Assembly: GCA_934539585.1 (NCBI GenBank)
Contig: CAKTCT010000013.1
Coordinates: 1-64,000 of the forward strand
DNA length: 64,000 nt
Source of the DNA: an uncultured Oscillospiraceae bacterium
Lineage (GTDB): Bacteria; Bacillota; Clostridia; Oscillospirales; Ruminococcaceae
Direction of reading: 5' to 3'
Numbering within the stretch: the first letter of the stretch is position 1; every line of letters starts with the position of its first letter. The notes beneath the pieces are model-generated. The model was not told the origin of the DNA and did not search any database. It was given only the letters and a program-made list of their open reading frames with translations. A program made the position numbers and the translations under genes. Shown here in pieces: positions 1 to 7,314 of this stretch.

Positions 1-36
1 GCGGCTTCCATCCTGGGCGATGCTCTGATTAACTAA
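1..36 (+). CDS. possible 3' end of a gene entering from the left
   Basis: Frame 1 is open from the window edge and reads AASILGDALIN before a TAA at 34-36. Eleven residues are too few to name a family, and the frame could be open by chance. The composition is less AT-rich than the 260 bases that follow, which fits the end of a native gene next to foreign DNA. Between here and the transposase remnant I see no gene, only the two hairpins listed separately. Confidence 0.25.
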   Translation, partial: AASILGDALIN

Positions 37-114
37 TTTCTACCGTGCAGCTGTCCAACTTGCACTTGCAATTTTCGTTTGAAAAAATAAAATAGATTGC
101 TAATTTAAATAACA

Positions 115-171
115 AAAAGCCTCCTTATCCTAAAGACTGTTTGGAAACAATCTTGCATTAAGGAAGCTTTT
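115..171. terminator. imperfect inverted repeat, terminator-like
   Basis: Arms AAAAGCCTCCTTA (115-127) and TAAGGAAGCTTTT (159-171) pair at 12 of 13 positions around a 31-nt loop. It lies just downstream of the possible gene end at 36 and could act as its terminator, or could be part of the mobile-element remnant to the right. Confidence 0.35.
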
Positions 172-231
172 CACTATTCTTGAAATATAGGAATACTGTA
201 GGAGTTGACCACTTTTCCATGGGATTTATAG

Positions 232-285
232 CTTTTAATCGCCTGCAAAATCCCGGAAACAACGGCCTTCAAGGGTAATTAAAAG
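232..285. repeat. hairpin beyond the transposase remnant, possible IS200-type end
   Basis: CTTTTAAT (232-239) is the reverse complement of ATTAAAAG (278-285). IS200/IS605 elements carry subterminal hairpins that their transposase recognises, and this one lies just beyond the 3' end of the broken transposase. Assigning it as the right end is inference; no full copy is available in the window for comparison. Confidence 0.25.
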
Positions 286-297
286 TCAAACCCATTT

Positions 298-537
298 TTA
301 CCCCATGAAACTTGATACCGAATACTTTGGTGGTATCTCTACCAACATATGTACGTGATCAGGGCATTCCTCTGCCTCTACGATCCTTATCTTTTTCCAG
401 TCACACAGTATCCGCAATATCTTTCCTATTTCTACCCGCTTTTCTCCATAGAAAACTTTTCTTCGATATTTTGGTGCAAATACTATGTGATATTTGCAAT
501 TCCATGTCGTATGTGTTAAACTATTCTTATCATTTAT
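298..537 (-). pseudogene. tnpA: IS200/IS605-family TnpA (HUH, Y1) transposase, truncated
   Basis: The reading contains hallmark IS200 TnpA text (SLTHTTWNCKYHIVFAPKYRR) and the HUH metal-binding motif in PDHVHMLVE. It stops after SSFMG, about half way through the usual protein of roughly 130-155 residues, so the helix with the catalytic tyrosine is missing. The ribosome-binding site AGGAGGT lies 7 nt upstream of an ATA codon (535-537) at the place where relatives begin M-N-D-K-N-S, so the start codon also appears mutated. The open frame extends further upstream to an ATG at 582, but that part only reads through the palindrome at 545-600. The element is almost certainly inactive. Confidence 0.8.
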
Positions 538-544
538 CCGAATG

Positions 545-600
545 ACCTCCTTTTGTTGTTCGTTGCAGTTTCCAGACCGCAACGAACAACAAAAGGAGGT
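545..600. promoter_or_regulatory. perfect 22-bp palindrome sequestering the tnpA ribosome-binding site
   Basis: Bases 545-566 are the exact reverse complement of 579-600, with a 12-nt loop. On the minus strand one arm contains the AGGAGGT ribosome-binding site of the transposase. IS200 elements are known to carry a leader stem-loop that blocks incoming transcription and hides the translation start; this fits that role by position and content. The stem remains perfect although the gene has decayed. Confidence 0.7.
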
Positions 601-670
601 TTTATTTCTACATCATCGCCTCTAGGCTTCTTTTGAACTGCCTGCCTAGCAGATGGTTTTCGTTATACAA

Positions 671-706
671 AAATCCTCCGTATGAGTTTCGTCATACGGA
701 GGATTT
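671..706 (-). terminator. Rho-independent terminator
   Basis: A perfect 15-bp stem, arms 671-685 and 692-706, with a 6-nt loop, starts ten bases past the stop codon of the minus-strand gene at 716. It is followed by T residues on the minus strand. The plus strand also has a T run (TTTTT) just beyond it, so it may work in both directions. Confidence 0.75.
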
Positions 707-715
707 CCCGTTTTT

Positions 716-1138
716 CTAGCGCACAATCGCGCATATCACCAAAACAAGATTCCACAGAATCAGCAGATGGAGGATCATGTGGTACAGATCGGGGATCAGC
801 CTGGTATCGCTGGCCGGGATCAGGTGTACCGTGTTCCGGAAACATTCATTATAGCCCCGGAGCTTTTTCTCCGAAGCCCCGAACAGCGTATAGTACCAGT
901 GACAGAAAAACTGAATGACCAGCCAAGCCGCCAGCACGACCAGGAGCCACCATTTCCCCACGGCCGGGACCGCCGCAAATAGGACGACCCCCGCCCCGTA
1001 CATGCAGAACATCCCGAATTCCGGGCTCTTCACGCCCATTCCCTCCACCAGGATCCGGCCGCCCCACCGGTAGGTGCAGATGCAGCCGAAAAACCAGACC
1101 GCCAGCAGAATTTCCGCGATCCACATCACGATCCTCAT
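716..1138 (-). CDS. small uncharacterised membrane protein, 140 aa
   Basis: I do not recognise a family. The protein starts MRIVMWIAEILLAVWFF and has about four hydrophobic segments (near residues 3-20, 40-62, 65-85 and 115-138), so an inner-membrane location is likely. The ATG at 1136-1138 overlaps the TGA of the upstream gene in an ATGA junction, which decides this start over the upstream ATG at 1159 and implies translational coupling. It is the last gene of a minus-strand run and is followed directly by a strong terminator. No catalytic motif is visible. Confidence 0.65.
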   Translation of the reverse strand: MRIVMWIAEILLAVWFFGCICTYRWGGRILVEGMGVKSPEFGMFCMYGAGVVLFAAVPAVGKWWLLVVLAAWLVIQFFCHWYYTLFGASEKKLRGYNECFRNTVHLIPASDTRLIPDLYHMILHLLILWNLVLVICAIVR

Positions 1139-1667
1139 CCGATCCCCTCCATCAGCCACGGAAAATACCGGGGAAACCGCCAGTCCCCCGCCATCTGCTC
1201 CCGGCTCAGGCCAAAATCCCGGGCCCGGGACCCCAGCTCCTCCCGGAGCATCTCCTGGTACGCCTCATCCTCCGAATGCCGGTGGACCGTACATTCTCCC
1301 CGGGACGCTCCTCGGAGGATTTCCTCCAAAAATCGCCGATGCGCTCCTCCCGGACCACGGCAGCCGGCTCCGGACACACCAGCTCCGGCTCCCACCCGGT
1401 CTGGAACGCCAAAAAGCCTTCCTCCCCCAGCGTGTATAGGGAGCAAGGCTTGCCGGAATACACCCGTTCCAGGGCGTTGGGATAGCACTCGTAAACCACC
1501 GGACGCCCCGCCTCCTCGTCCAGGAGAAGATCGAAATCGTCCTTGGGCGTACCGAAAAACAGCGCCGTCAGCCGATGGTTGATGGCGTATACGTAAGGCG
1601 TCCCGTGGGTGGAAGCACGGGGCAGCAGCCGGGTGAGGCCCGCCTGCTGCGATGCATGATAGACCAT
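1135..1667 (-). pseudogene. uncharacterised protein, frameshifted (or sequencing slip)
   Basis: The first part starts MVYHASQQAGLTRLLPRAS one base after the stop of the S1 gene and runs in one frame to ...VVREERIGDF. The coherent text then moves to another frame as LEEILRGASRGECTVHRH and continues to ...PWLMEGIG with a TGA at 1135. The switch falls at a run of five T on the coding strand (A5 at 1328-1332); one extra T would restore a single product of about 177 aa. The uninterrupted first frame degenerates into arginine-rich text, as shifted GC-rich DNA does. The N-terminus 'YHAS..G...L.PR...HG' recalls small uncharacterised clostridial proteins; I assign no function. A single-base error in the sequence cannot be excluded. 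Confidence 0.6.
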
Positions 1668-1668
1668 C

Positions 1669-2157
1669 TTAGTGGGAGCGCTTCTGGTAGGAACCGCGTT
1701 TGCCGTCCACGGATTTCCGCAGGTCGGAGATTTTCTCGTCGCTGCGCTGCATGAACTTGCTGAGCATGTCCTCAAAGCCCTTGCTGCCGCTTTCCTGCTG
1801 CCGGGGCTGGGAGAAATCCCGGGGACCGCGGTTTCCGCCGTTGTTGTAGGAGGACCGGGGCCGTTGCTGGGACTGCTGGAACCGCTGCTGAGACTGGGGC
1901 CGCTGCTGGGAGGGAGCCGGATTTTCCACGGCCCGCTTGATGGAAAGGCTGATCTTGCCGTCGTCGCCGATGTTGAGGACCCGGACCTTCACGGTCTCGC
2001 CCATGGAGATGAAATCTGTGATCTCTTTGACAAAGGTCGGCGCAACCTCCGAGATGTGGACCATGCCGGTCCGGTTCTCGCCAAGGTCGATAAAAGCCCC
2101 GAATTTGGTGATGCCGGTGACTTTTCCTTCGTAAATTTTCCCTACTTCAAGCTGCAT
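1669..2157 (-). CDS. S1-domain RNA-binding protein (YabR-like)
   Basis: Residues 1-75 form one S1 domain (VGKIYEGKVTGITKFGAFIDL, then GMVHISEV and KVRVLNIGDDGKISLSIKRA), the OB-fold seen in polynucleotide phosphorylase and ribosomal protein S1. The rest is a low-complexity tail rich in Gln, Arg, Ser and Pro (SQQRPQSQQRF repeated), probably disordered and RNA-binding, ending in a basic KRSH. This gene order, S1 protein after divIC, is the classic Firmicute yabP-yabQ-divIC-yabR arrangement. The GGAGG ribosome-binding site is rather far (about 14 nt) from the ATG. The role is probably translation or RNA metabolism; the exact target is unknown. Confidence 0.85.
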   Translation of the reverse strand: MQLEVGKIYEGKVTGITKFGAFIDLGENRTGMVHISEVAPTFVKEITDFISMGETVKVRVLNIGDDGKISLSIKRAVENPAPSQQRPQSQQRFQQSQQRPRSSYNNGGNRGPRDFSQPRQQESGSKGFEDMLSKFMQRSDEKISDLRKSVDGKRGSYQKRSH

Positions 2158-2220
2158 AAATGTCTGCTGATCCTCCTTAACAGGCTGCCGCTTCCCTTGG
2201 AACCGGCGTTTTCTTCAAAT

Positions 2221-2526
2221 CTATTGGTTCCCGGCGGCGTCGTAAAACACCTGTTCCTCCGGGAAGATCAATCCCAATTTTTCCCGCGCCATTTTGACGA
2301 TGTAGTCAAAATCCGTGCCCCGCTTGAGCAGGCTGTCCATCTCGTCGTTCTGGATCTGCTGCTCTTCGCATTGCGCCTGTAAAGACGCCAGCTTCTGCCG
2401 GTACGAAGAAATGTCGGCCTGGAGCACCAGCAGCGAAACCGCAACATAGCAAACCAGCGCAATGATGGCCACGTTAACGATGCGGTTCACCTTGCTCTTT
2501 TTGGTTTTCATCCGGCTCTGCACCAC
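2221..2526 (-). CDS. divIC: septum formation initiator DivIC/FtsB family
   Basis: A short basic cytoplasmic tail is followed by one transmembrane helix (VNVAIIALVCYVAVSLLVL), then a coiled coil (SSYRQKLASLQAQCEEQQ) and the conserved end AREKLGLIFPEEQVFY, the layout of DivIC/FtsB. Such proteins join FtsL and DivIB/FtsQ in the divisome and activate septal wall synthesis. The frame can begin at a GTG at 2526 or at the ATG at 2511; both lie inside the 3' end of yabQ, so the two genes overlap by roughly 38-53 bases and are probably translationally coupled. Confidence 0.85.
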   Translation of the reverse strand: MVQSRMKTKKSKVNRIVNVAIIALVCYVAVSLLVLQADISSYRQKLASLQAQCEEQQIQNDEMDSLLKRGTDFDYIVKMAREKLGLIFPEEQVFYDAAGNQ

Positions 2527-3031
2527 CCTTGTTCCGACCCTTGCGCTTATTATATTTATTATACAACATCCCCCCGGTGTGTTGCAAGGGAAACTTTCGG
2601 AGAAAGGGCAGTCTTTTCAAACATTGTAGCAACCATCTAAAAACCGCCAAAACTTTTCGTGCAACCCAACGAACCGCCCGTCCCACCGGCGCAATCAGAA
2701 TCCGGTAAATCCCCCGGAACACCCCTCGGATCATCCGGACAACCGCCTCCAGAATCCGGATGACCACCTCTCCCACGGTAAAGTGGTAGAGAAGGAACCC
2801 CAGCAGCTCCCCCAGCAGCGCGTAGACCCGGACTCTCCCGCTGCAGAATTCCACCAGGAACCACCAGGTCGCCAGGGTACACAGCGCGGAAAACACCAGG
2901 TCCTCGGCCAGAACCACCCCGAAATTCCGGCAGACCAGCCGCATCAGCCGGAACCCGTCGTAGACCACTCCCAGCCCGGCCCCCAGCAGACAGGCCCACA
3001 GAAAGCTCATGGCCTCCCGGGAAATCTCCAT
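2474..3031 (-). CDS. yabQ: spore cortex biosynthesis protein YabQ
   Basis: The protein begins MEISREAMSFLWACLLGAGLGVVYDGFRLMR, with several hydrophobic segments in the first 110 residues, then a positively charged tail; this matches YabQ, a sporulation membrane protein needed for spore cortex formation in Bacillus. The upstream yabP stop is followed by TAAGGGGGG; an ATG at 3037 directly abuts that purine run, while the ATG at 3031 has a 6-nt spacing, so I prefer 3031. The gene is in operon with yabP (stop at 3045). Its C-terminal 50 bases are shared with divIC. Confidence 0.85.
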   Translation of the reverse strand: MEISREAMSFLWACLLGAGLGVVYDGFRLMRLVCRNFGVVLAEDLVFSALCTLATWWFLVEFCSGRVRVYALLGELLGFLLYHFTVGEVVIRILEAVVRMIRGVFRGIYRILIAPVGRAVRWVARKVLAVFRWLLQCLKRLPFLRKFPLQHTGGMLYNKYNKRKGRNKGGAEPDENQKEQGEPHR

Positions 3032-3044
3032 GCCCATCCCCCCC

Positions 3045-3323
3045 TTACCGGAACAGCCGGGACAGAAAAGAGGCTTTCCCCTTCCCCTGGTCCGAATATT
3101 CCAACGCGGCGATGTCCCCCTCCATGGAAAACTCCCCGCTGTCCACGTCGAAGGAGTTGACATGGAGGTTCCCGCCCCGGATCACCAGCTTCCCCATGTT
3201 GGTAAACAGCGCCACCATGGACTCGTCAAAGCAGTCCACGTCCTGGACACCGGAGACGGACAGCCGCTTCCGGTCCTCCAGGATCAGATTGTGGGGGAGC
3301 TTCAGGGATTTCACTTCTGGCAT
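3045..3323 (-). CDS. yabP: sporulation protein YabP
   Basis: The 92-aa product contains the YabP-family core: LILEDRKRLSVSGVQDVDCFDE, then a repeated beta pattern with GKLVIRGGNLHVNSFDVDSGEFSMEGDI. Family members are sporulation proteins of the YabP/YqfC type, acting in the mother cell. The ATG at 3321-3323 sits at the normal family N-terminus (MPEVKSLKLPHN). It is the first of yabP-yabQ-divIC, after a terminator that separates it from rqcP upstream. Confidence 0.85.
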   Translation of the reverse strand: MPEVKSLKLPHNLILEDRKRLSVSGVQDVDCFDESMVALFTNMGKLVIRGGNLHVNSFDVDSGEFSMEGDIAALEYSDQGKGKASFLSRLFR

Positions 3324-3357
3324 TTCAACGCACCCTTTCCGGAATTTCCTGAAAAAA

Positions 3358-3380
3358 GGGACCGTCCCAGAGGCGGTCCC
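3358..3380 (-). terminator. Rho-independent terminator after rqcP
   Basis: The stem GGGACCG/CGGTCCC (3358-3364 and 3374-3380) is followed on the minus strand by TTTTTTC. It separates rqcP from yabP. Confidence 0.7.
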
Positions 3381-3427
3381 GGTTCTCATTCTATTCTTAT
3401 TCCGCAAAGGCGGCGGATATGCCCGAT

Positions 3428-3670
3428 TCAGCCGATGAGCTCGTACAGGCCGGAGGCGTTTTCCTTGTTGGCGAACTCCGCGATGCTCAGCACCCGGACC
3501 TTCAGCGGCTTGGCCCCGATGCGGACCTCGATCACATCCCCCACCTTCACCTCGTAGGAGGCCCGGGCGGGCTTGTCGTTGACCAGGACCTTCCCGGCGT
3601 CGCAGGCTTCGTTGGCCACGGTGCGGCGCTTGACCAGGCGGCTGATCTTCAGATACTTGTCCAGTCTCAT
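3428..3670 (-). CDS. rqcP: S4-domain RNA-binding protein RqcP/YabO (Hsp15 family)
   Basis: The 80-aa protein is almost entirely one S4 domain: MRLDKYLKISRLVKRRTVANEACDAGKVLVNDKPARAS, then KVGDVIEVRIG. In Bacillus this protein, RqcP, works with RqcH on stalled 50S subunits, moving the nascent chain as Ala tails are added; the proteobacterial relative is Hsp15. The start ATG at 3670 has AAAGGAG 5 nt upstream. It sits between hup and yabP, the usual Firmicute neighbourhood. The family assignment is firm; the ribosome-rescue role follows from the Bacillus orthologue. Confidence 0.9.
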   Translation of the reverse strand: MRLDKYLKISRLVKRRTVANEACDAGKVLVNDKPARASYEVKVGDVIEVRIGAKPLKVRVLSIAEFANKENASGLYELIG

Positions 3671-3687
3671 AACTTCTCCTTTTACTC

Positions 3688-3738
3688 AAAAAGCCCTCCC
3701 GTCGGCGGCAGCGCGGCCGCACCCGGGAAGGCCCTTTT
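3688..3738 (-). terminator. terminator after hup
   Basis: AAAAAGCCCTCCCG (3688-3701) pairs imperfectly with CGGGAAGGCCCTTTT (3724-3738) across a GC-rich loop. On the minus strand it lies just after the hup stop codon and ends in a T run. Confidence 0.55.
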
Positions 3739-3750
3739 CAATTCAGCGAC

Positions 3751-4026
3751 TTATTTCGCAACCGCGTCTTTCAGAGCCTTGCCGGCCTTGAACGCAGGAA
3801 CCTTGGTGGCGTCGATCTTGATGGCCTCGCCGGTGGCAGGATTCTTGCCTTCCCGGGCAGCGCGGTCGCGGACTTCGAAAGTGCCGAAGCCAACCAGCTG
3901 GACCTTCTCACCGCTGGTCAGAGCGTCGGTAATGGCTTCGAGAACCGCAGACACCGCTTTGTCGGCATCCTTCTTGGAAAAACCGGTTTTCTCCGCTACT
4001 GCATTCATCAATTCCGTTTTCGTCAT
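3751..4026 (-). CDS. hup: HU-family DNA-binding protein
   Basis: At 91 aa this is a standard HU: MTKTELMNAVAEKTGFSKKDADKAV at the N-terminal dimerisation helices, GFGTFEVRDRAAREGKNPATGE in the DNA-binding arm with the conserved NP(A)TGE tip, and VPAFKAGKALKDAV at the end. It packages the nucleoid and bends DNA. GGAGGTCAAATGAT precedes the ATG. It stands 38 bases after mazG in the conserved spoVB-mazG-hup-rqcP order. Confidence 0.95.
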   Translation of the reverse strand: MTKTELMNAVAEKTGFSKKDADKAVSAVLEAITDALTSGEKVQLVGFGTFEVRDRAAREGKNPATGEAIKIDATKVPAFKAGKALKDAVAK

Positions 4027-4063
4027 ATCATTTGACCTCCATATTTTTTGTATCCATAGGCTT

Positions 4064-4837
4064 TCACCTTGAATGAACGGTTTCCTTCGCCGCTTTCCAA
4101 AGACGGTCCAGCGTCTCCGCGTCGGCTTCCTTCATGTTGATCCCCTGTTCCCCGGCCAGCTTTTCCGTTTCGGCAAAGCGGCGGATGAACTTGTCGCAGG
4201 ACCGGGTCAGTGCGTACTCGCTGTCGATGCCCAGGTGCCGCGCCACATTGACGGTGGAGAACAGCAGGTCCCCCAGCTCCTCCTCCATGTGATCGGCGTC
4301 GCCCTGGTCCACCGCCTCTTTCAGCTCCCGGACCTCGCTTTCCAGGTCCTTCCACGCGCCGGAGGCGTCGGCGTAATCCATCCCGGCCTTGGCGGCCCGT
4401 CCGGAGACCTTCTGGCTCCGCATCAGCGCCGGATAGACCCTGGGCACCGCTTCCAGACGCTCGGTCTGGGATTTGGTCCCCTTGACCTGATTCTTGATGG
4501 CTTCCCAGTTGTTGAGGACTTCCTCGGTGCCGCTGACCGTCACATCGCCAAAGATGTGGGGGTGGCGGATGATGAGTTTTTCGCAGATGTCGTTGACCAC
4601 ATCGCCGAAGTTGAAGGACCCGGCCTCCTCCTCCATCCGGGCGTGAAACACCACCTGGAGCAGGACGTCCCCCAGCTCCTCCCGAAGAAGGACGGGGTCG
4701 TTTTTGTCGATGGCCTCCACGGCCTCGTAGGTCTCCTCAATAAAGTTGCCCCGGATGCTCTGGTGGGTCTGCTCCCTGTCCCAGGGACAGCCGTTTTCTC
4801 CCCGGAGGATTTTCATAATCTCCAGGAGGTCCTGCAT
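4064..4837 (-). CDS. mazG: nucleoside triphosphate pyrophosphohydrolase MazG
   Basis: Two MazG domains are present, each with the metal-binding acidic helix: FIEETYEAVEAID followed by EELGDVLLQVVFHARM in the first, and ELKEAVDQGD with EEELGDLLFSTVNVARHL in the second. The enzyme hydrolyses NTPs to NMP and pyrophosphate, cleaning nucleotide pools. The ATG at 4837 has no ribosome-binding site and cuts off family-typical residues: the frame continues upstream as LDFQRKERYG, and a CTG at 4865-4867 stands about 7 nt behind AAAGAGGG. The true start may therefore be this CTG, which would add ten residues. Confidence 0.9.
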   Translation of the reverse strand: MQDLLEIMKILRGENGCPWDREQTHQSIRGNFIEETYEAVEAIDKNDPVLLREELGDVLLQVVFHARMEEEAGSFNFGDVVNDICEKLIIRHPHIFGDVTVSGTEEVLNNWEAIKNQVKGTKSQTERLEAVPRVYPALMRSQKVSGRAAKAGMDYADASGAWKDLESEVRELKEAVDQGDADHMEEELGDLLFSTVNVARHLGIDSEYALTRSCDKFIRRFAETEKLAGEQGINMKEADAETLDRLWKAAKETVHSR

Positions 4838-4908
4838 GCCGTAGCGTTCTTTTCTTTGAAAGTCCAGAAAAATCCCTCTTTTTCCTCAAAACCGGTCTAT
4901 ATTACATT

Positions 4909-6672
4909 TTACCCTAATAAACGGTATTTTGCAAGTAGTTTTGCAAATTTTTCTCCTTTTGGCAGCATAAGAACGTCGTCCTCCGTCACCGCCCGGAGCA
5001 AAAGCACCGCCACCAGGTAAACGACCCCCGCCGCGGCAATGGCCGCCAGGGTCCTGACGCCGTTGGAATCCATCACCTTGGACAGCAGCCCATACACGCC
5101 GTAGGCCGTTCCCGCACAAAGCGCCCCTCCGGCCAGCGGCTTCCAGAAAAGCCCCAGAAACCGGAACTGGATCCCGGTGATCTTCCCCAGCCAGATCAGG
5201 CACAGCACCATGATCACCCCGTAGCAGACGGCGGTGCCCGCCGCGGCCCCCCGGACGTTGATAGCTGGGATGCCGATGGTAGCGTAATTGACGATGAATT
5301 TCAACGCCGCCCCCAGCAGCATGAATTTGGGCGGCAGATCCGCCCGCCCCAGGGCCTGCAGAGCCGCAAACAGCGGCGCGCTCATCCCCAGGAACAGCAG
5401 CGCGATCCCCTGGAGGCTCAGCACCGGAGCCGCAATGGCCACCTCCGCCGCCTTGCCGGGATACAGCAGGGTCAGAATGGGCTGAGCCATGGCGAAAATG
5501 CCCAGGCTCAAGGGCGCCGTAATGAGGAACGTCATCCGGATCAGGGACTCGATGTTCACCCGGGTCCCCTTCATGTCCCGGACGGTCCAGGCCGCCGTGA
5601 CGCTGGGCAGCGCGCTTTTCCCGAAGATGGTGGTAAAGGCCGGCACCAGATTGAACACCGACAGGGCGTACCCGCTGTATGAGCCGTAAATGAAGTTGGC
5701 GCTGCCGTTTTCCGCCAGGACCTGGGCCGGGATCACGCTGTCGAAAATCTTCAGCATGGCGTCCGAGTGGGCCTGAAACGCCGCGTCCAGCCGCCGGATA
5801 ATGGTAAAGGTGTCGATAAACTGGGCCACGTTGACCACAATGGACCCCACGGAGATGGGCACGGCGATCTTGATCAGCCGCACCAGCAGCACCCGGCCCC
5901 GCATGGCCCGGGGGGAGTATTTCAGGTCCTCCTCGGTGACGCCGTCGCCCTGCCGCTTGTAGCGGATCAGCAGGTACGCCGTCCCCACGATGGTGGAAAG
6001 GGTCACGCCGAAAATCGCCGCAGCCGCCGCGTAAGGCGCGGCGATCCGCTGCATCTCCGCCGCCGTGGCGGCCGTCTGTCCGAAAATGGGCTGCCCCGCC
6101 TGGAACTTCGCGTCGGCGTACCTGGTCACGCCAAAGGCCAGGGCCAGGCCGAAGACCATCTTGGCCACCACCTCCACCACCTGGGAGACCGCCGTGGGGA
6201 TCATGTTCCGCAGCCCCTCGTAGTATCCCCGGTAGGCCGAAGTCATGCACCCGAAGAAAATCGCCGGCGAAATGGCCAGGACGCTGTACAGCGCGCTGGG
6301 AGTTTTTGCAATGTTCACGAACAGCTTGCTGCCCAGCGCCATCAGCAGGAACCCGCCGATGCCCAGGGCCAGGAAAAACCGGACAGAAATGGAATGAATC
6401 TTCTTGATGTCCCGGTACCGCCCCCGGACCGACTGCTCCGCCACCATCTTGGAAACGGCGGAGGGCAGCCCGGCGGTGGAAAAGGCGTAGATCATAGTGA
6501 ACACGCTGTACGCGGTGGAGAAATACCCCATCCCTTCCCCGTCCAGGATGTTCCCCAGGGGAATTTTGAAAATCGCTCCGAAGAGCTTGACGAGGATCAT
6601 GGCCACCGCCAGGATGGACACGCCCTGGAGCATGCTCTGGCTCTTGCTGTTCTGCAAATACAACACTCCCAT
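4909..6672 (-). CDS. spoVB: SpoVB/MurJ-type polysaccharide flippase (MOP superfamily)
   Basis: The 587-aa polytopic protein has about 14 hydrophobic segments and the MOP-family signature near the start (FKIPLGNILDGEGMGYFSTAYSVF... and GLPSAVSKMVAE). Relatives include SpoVB, needed for spore cortex in Bacillus, and lipid II flippases; it probably exports a lipid-linked wall precursor. The neighbours mazG, hup and yabP support the SpoVB identity. The first ATG has a weak ribosome-binding site; a TTG three or five codons in, behind GGGAG, is a possible alternative start. Its stop lies 71 bases before the mazG ATG. Confidence 0.85.
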   Translation of the reverse strand: MGVLYLQNSKSQSMLQGVSILAVAMILVKLFGAIFKIPLGNILDGEGMGYFSTAYSVFTMIYAFSTAGLPSAVSKMVAEQSVRGRYRDIKKIHSISVRFFLALGIGGFLLMALGSKLFVNIAKTPSALYSVLAISPAIFFGCMTSAYRGYYEGLRNMIPTAVSQVVEVVAKMVFGLALAFGVTRYADAKFQAGQPIFGQTAATAAEMQRIAAPYAAAAAIFGVTLSTIVGTAYLLIRYKRQGDGVTEEDLKYSPRAMRGRVLLVRLIKIAVPISVGSIVVNVAQFIDTFTIIRRLDAAFQAHSDAMLKIFDSVIPAQVLAENGSANFIYGSYSGYALSVFNLVPAFTTIFGKSALPSVTAAWTVRDMKGTRVNIESLIRMTFLITAPLSLGIFAMAQPILTLLYPGKAAEVAIAAPVLSLQGIALLFLGMSAPLFAALQALGRADLPPKFMLLGAALKFIVNYATIGIPAINVRGAAAGTAVCYGVIMVLCLIWLGKITGIQFRFLGLFWKPLAGGALCAGTAYGVYGLLSKVMDSNGVRTLAAIAAAGVVYLVAVLLLRAVTEDDVLMLPKGEKFAKLLAKYRLLG

Positions 6673-6732
6673 AGCGGTCCGGGGAAACCGCCCCGGCCGC
6701 TCTATGCTTGACGAATCTCAGTTGTCCGGAAA

Positions 6733-7215
6733 TTACTCCTCAGAAGGAGTCTCCTCCCCAGCCGTTTCCTCGGAAACGCTCTCCGCCGGGGCTTCATTCT
6801 CCTCCGCGGAGGGTTCCTCAACGGGCTCTTCTTCCTCCTGAGGAGCGGAAGCGTCCAGCTTGTTGCCGCATTTATTGCAGTAGCAGGCGTCCTTTTCGTT
6901 GCGGCTGCCGCAGGCCGGGCAGACCCGGATGTTTTTCCGCTTGGCGATCTCCTGGTTGACCTGGTCGATCCGCTCTTTCAGGGAGTCGATCTCCTCGATG
7001 AGAGAATCCATCAGCTCCTTGTTGCTGAAATCGGACTTCACCATGGTGTAAACGGCGTTGCCCAGCTTCTCATAGAGGCTTTTCAGCTCGGCGCTCATCT
7101 GCACACACTGATATTTCAGCTTCGACACTTCCACGACGTTGTCGGTCTTTTTCCCGGCGATATCCACCAGATTCTTGGCGGAATTGATCAGATCGTCCAA
7201 AACATTGCTCATCAT
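6733..7215 (-). CDS. coiled-coil protein with a C-terminal zinc ribbon
   Basis: Residues 1-90 are predicted helical and coiled-coil (LKYQCVQMSAELKSLYEKLGNAV...SLIEEIDSLKERIDQVNQEIAKRK). A rubredoxin-like zinc ribbon follows, CPACGSRNEKDACYCNKCG (four cysteines as two CxxC pairs), then an acidic Glu/Pro/Ser tail of about 45 residues. I do not recognise a named family. No membrane segment is present, so it is probably cytoplasmic. It has its own promoter (7286-7314) and AAAGGATGACAA before the ATG. The coding sequence seems intact. Confidence 0.7.
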   Translation of the reverse strand: MMSNVLDDLINSAKNLVDIAGKKTDNVVEVSKLKYQCVQMSAELKSLYEKLGNAVYTMVKSDFSNKELMDSLIEEIDSLKERIDQVNQEIAKRKNIRVCPACGSRNEKDACYCNKCGNKLDASAPQEEEEPVEEPSAEENEAPAESVSEETAGEETPSEE

Positions 7216-7285
7216 TTGTCATCCTTTCTCATGGTTGATGGTGAAACTCCGGCCGCCGCACCGCAGCGCCGGGGGGGATGTACCC

Positions 7286-7314
7286 ATTATATCCCTTTTT
7301 TCCCCGGGATTCAA
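7286..7314 (-). promoter_or_regulatory. sigma-A promoter for the zinc-ribbon gene
   Basis: On the minus strand TTGAAT (7314-7309) and TATAAT (7291-7286) are separated by exactly 17 nt. The -35 box overlaps the stop codon of the upstream kinase gene. Confidence 0.7.

Noticed and set aside
1328..1336. Programmed ribosomal frameshift in the gene at 1135-1667
   Set aside because: The T5 run lacks a slippery heptamer, stimulatory hairpin or nearby stop, so mutation or sequencing error is more likely.
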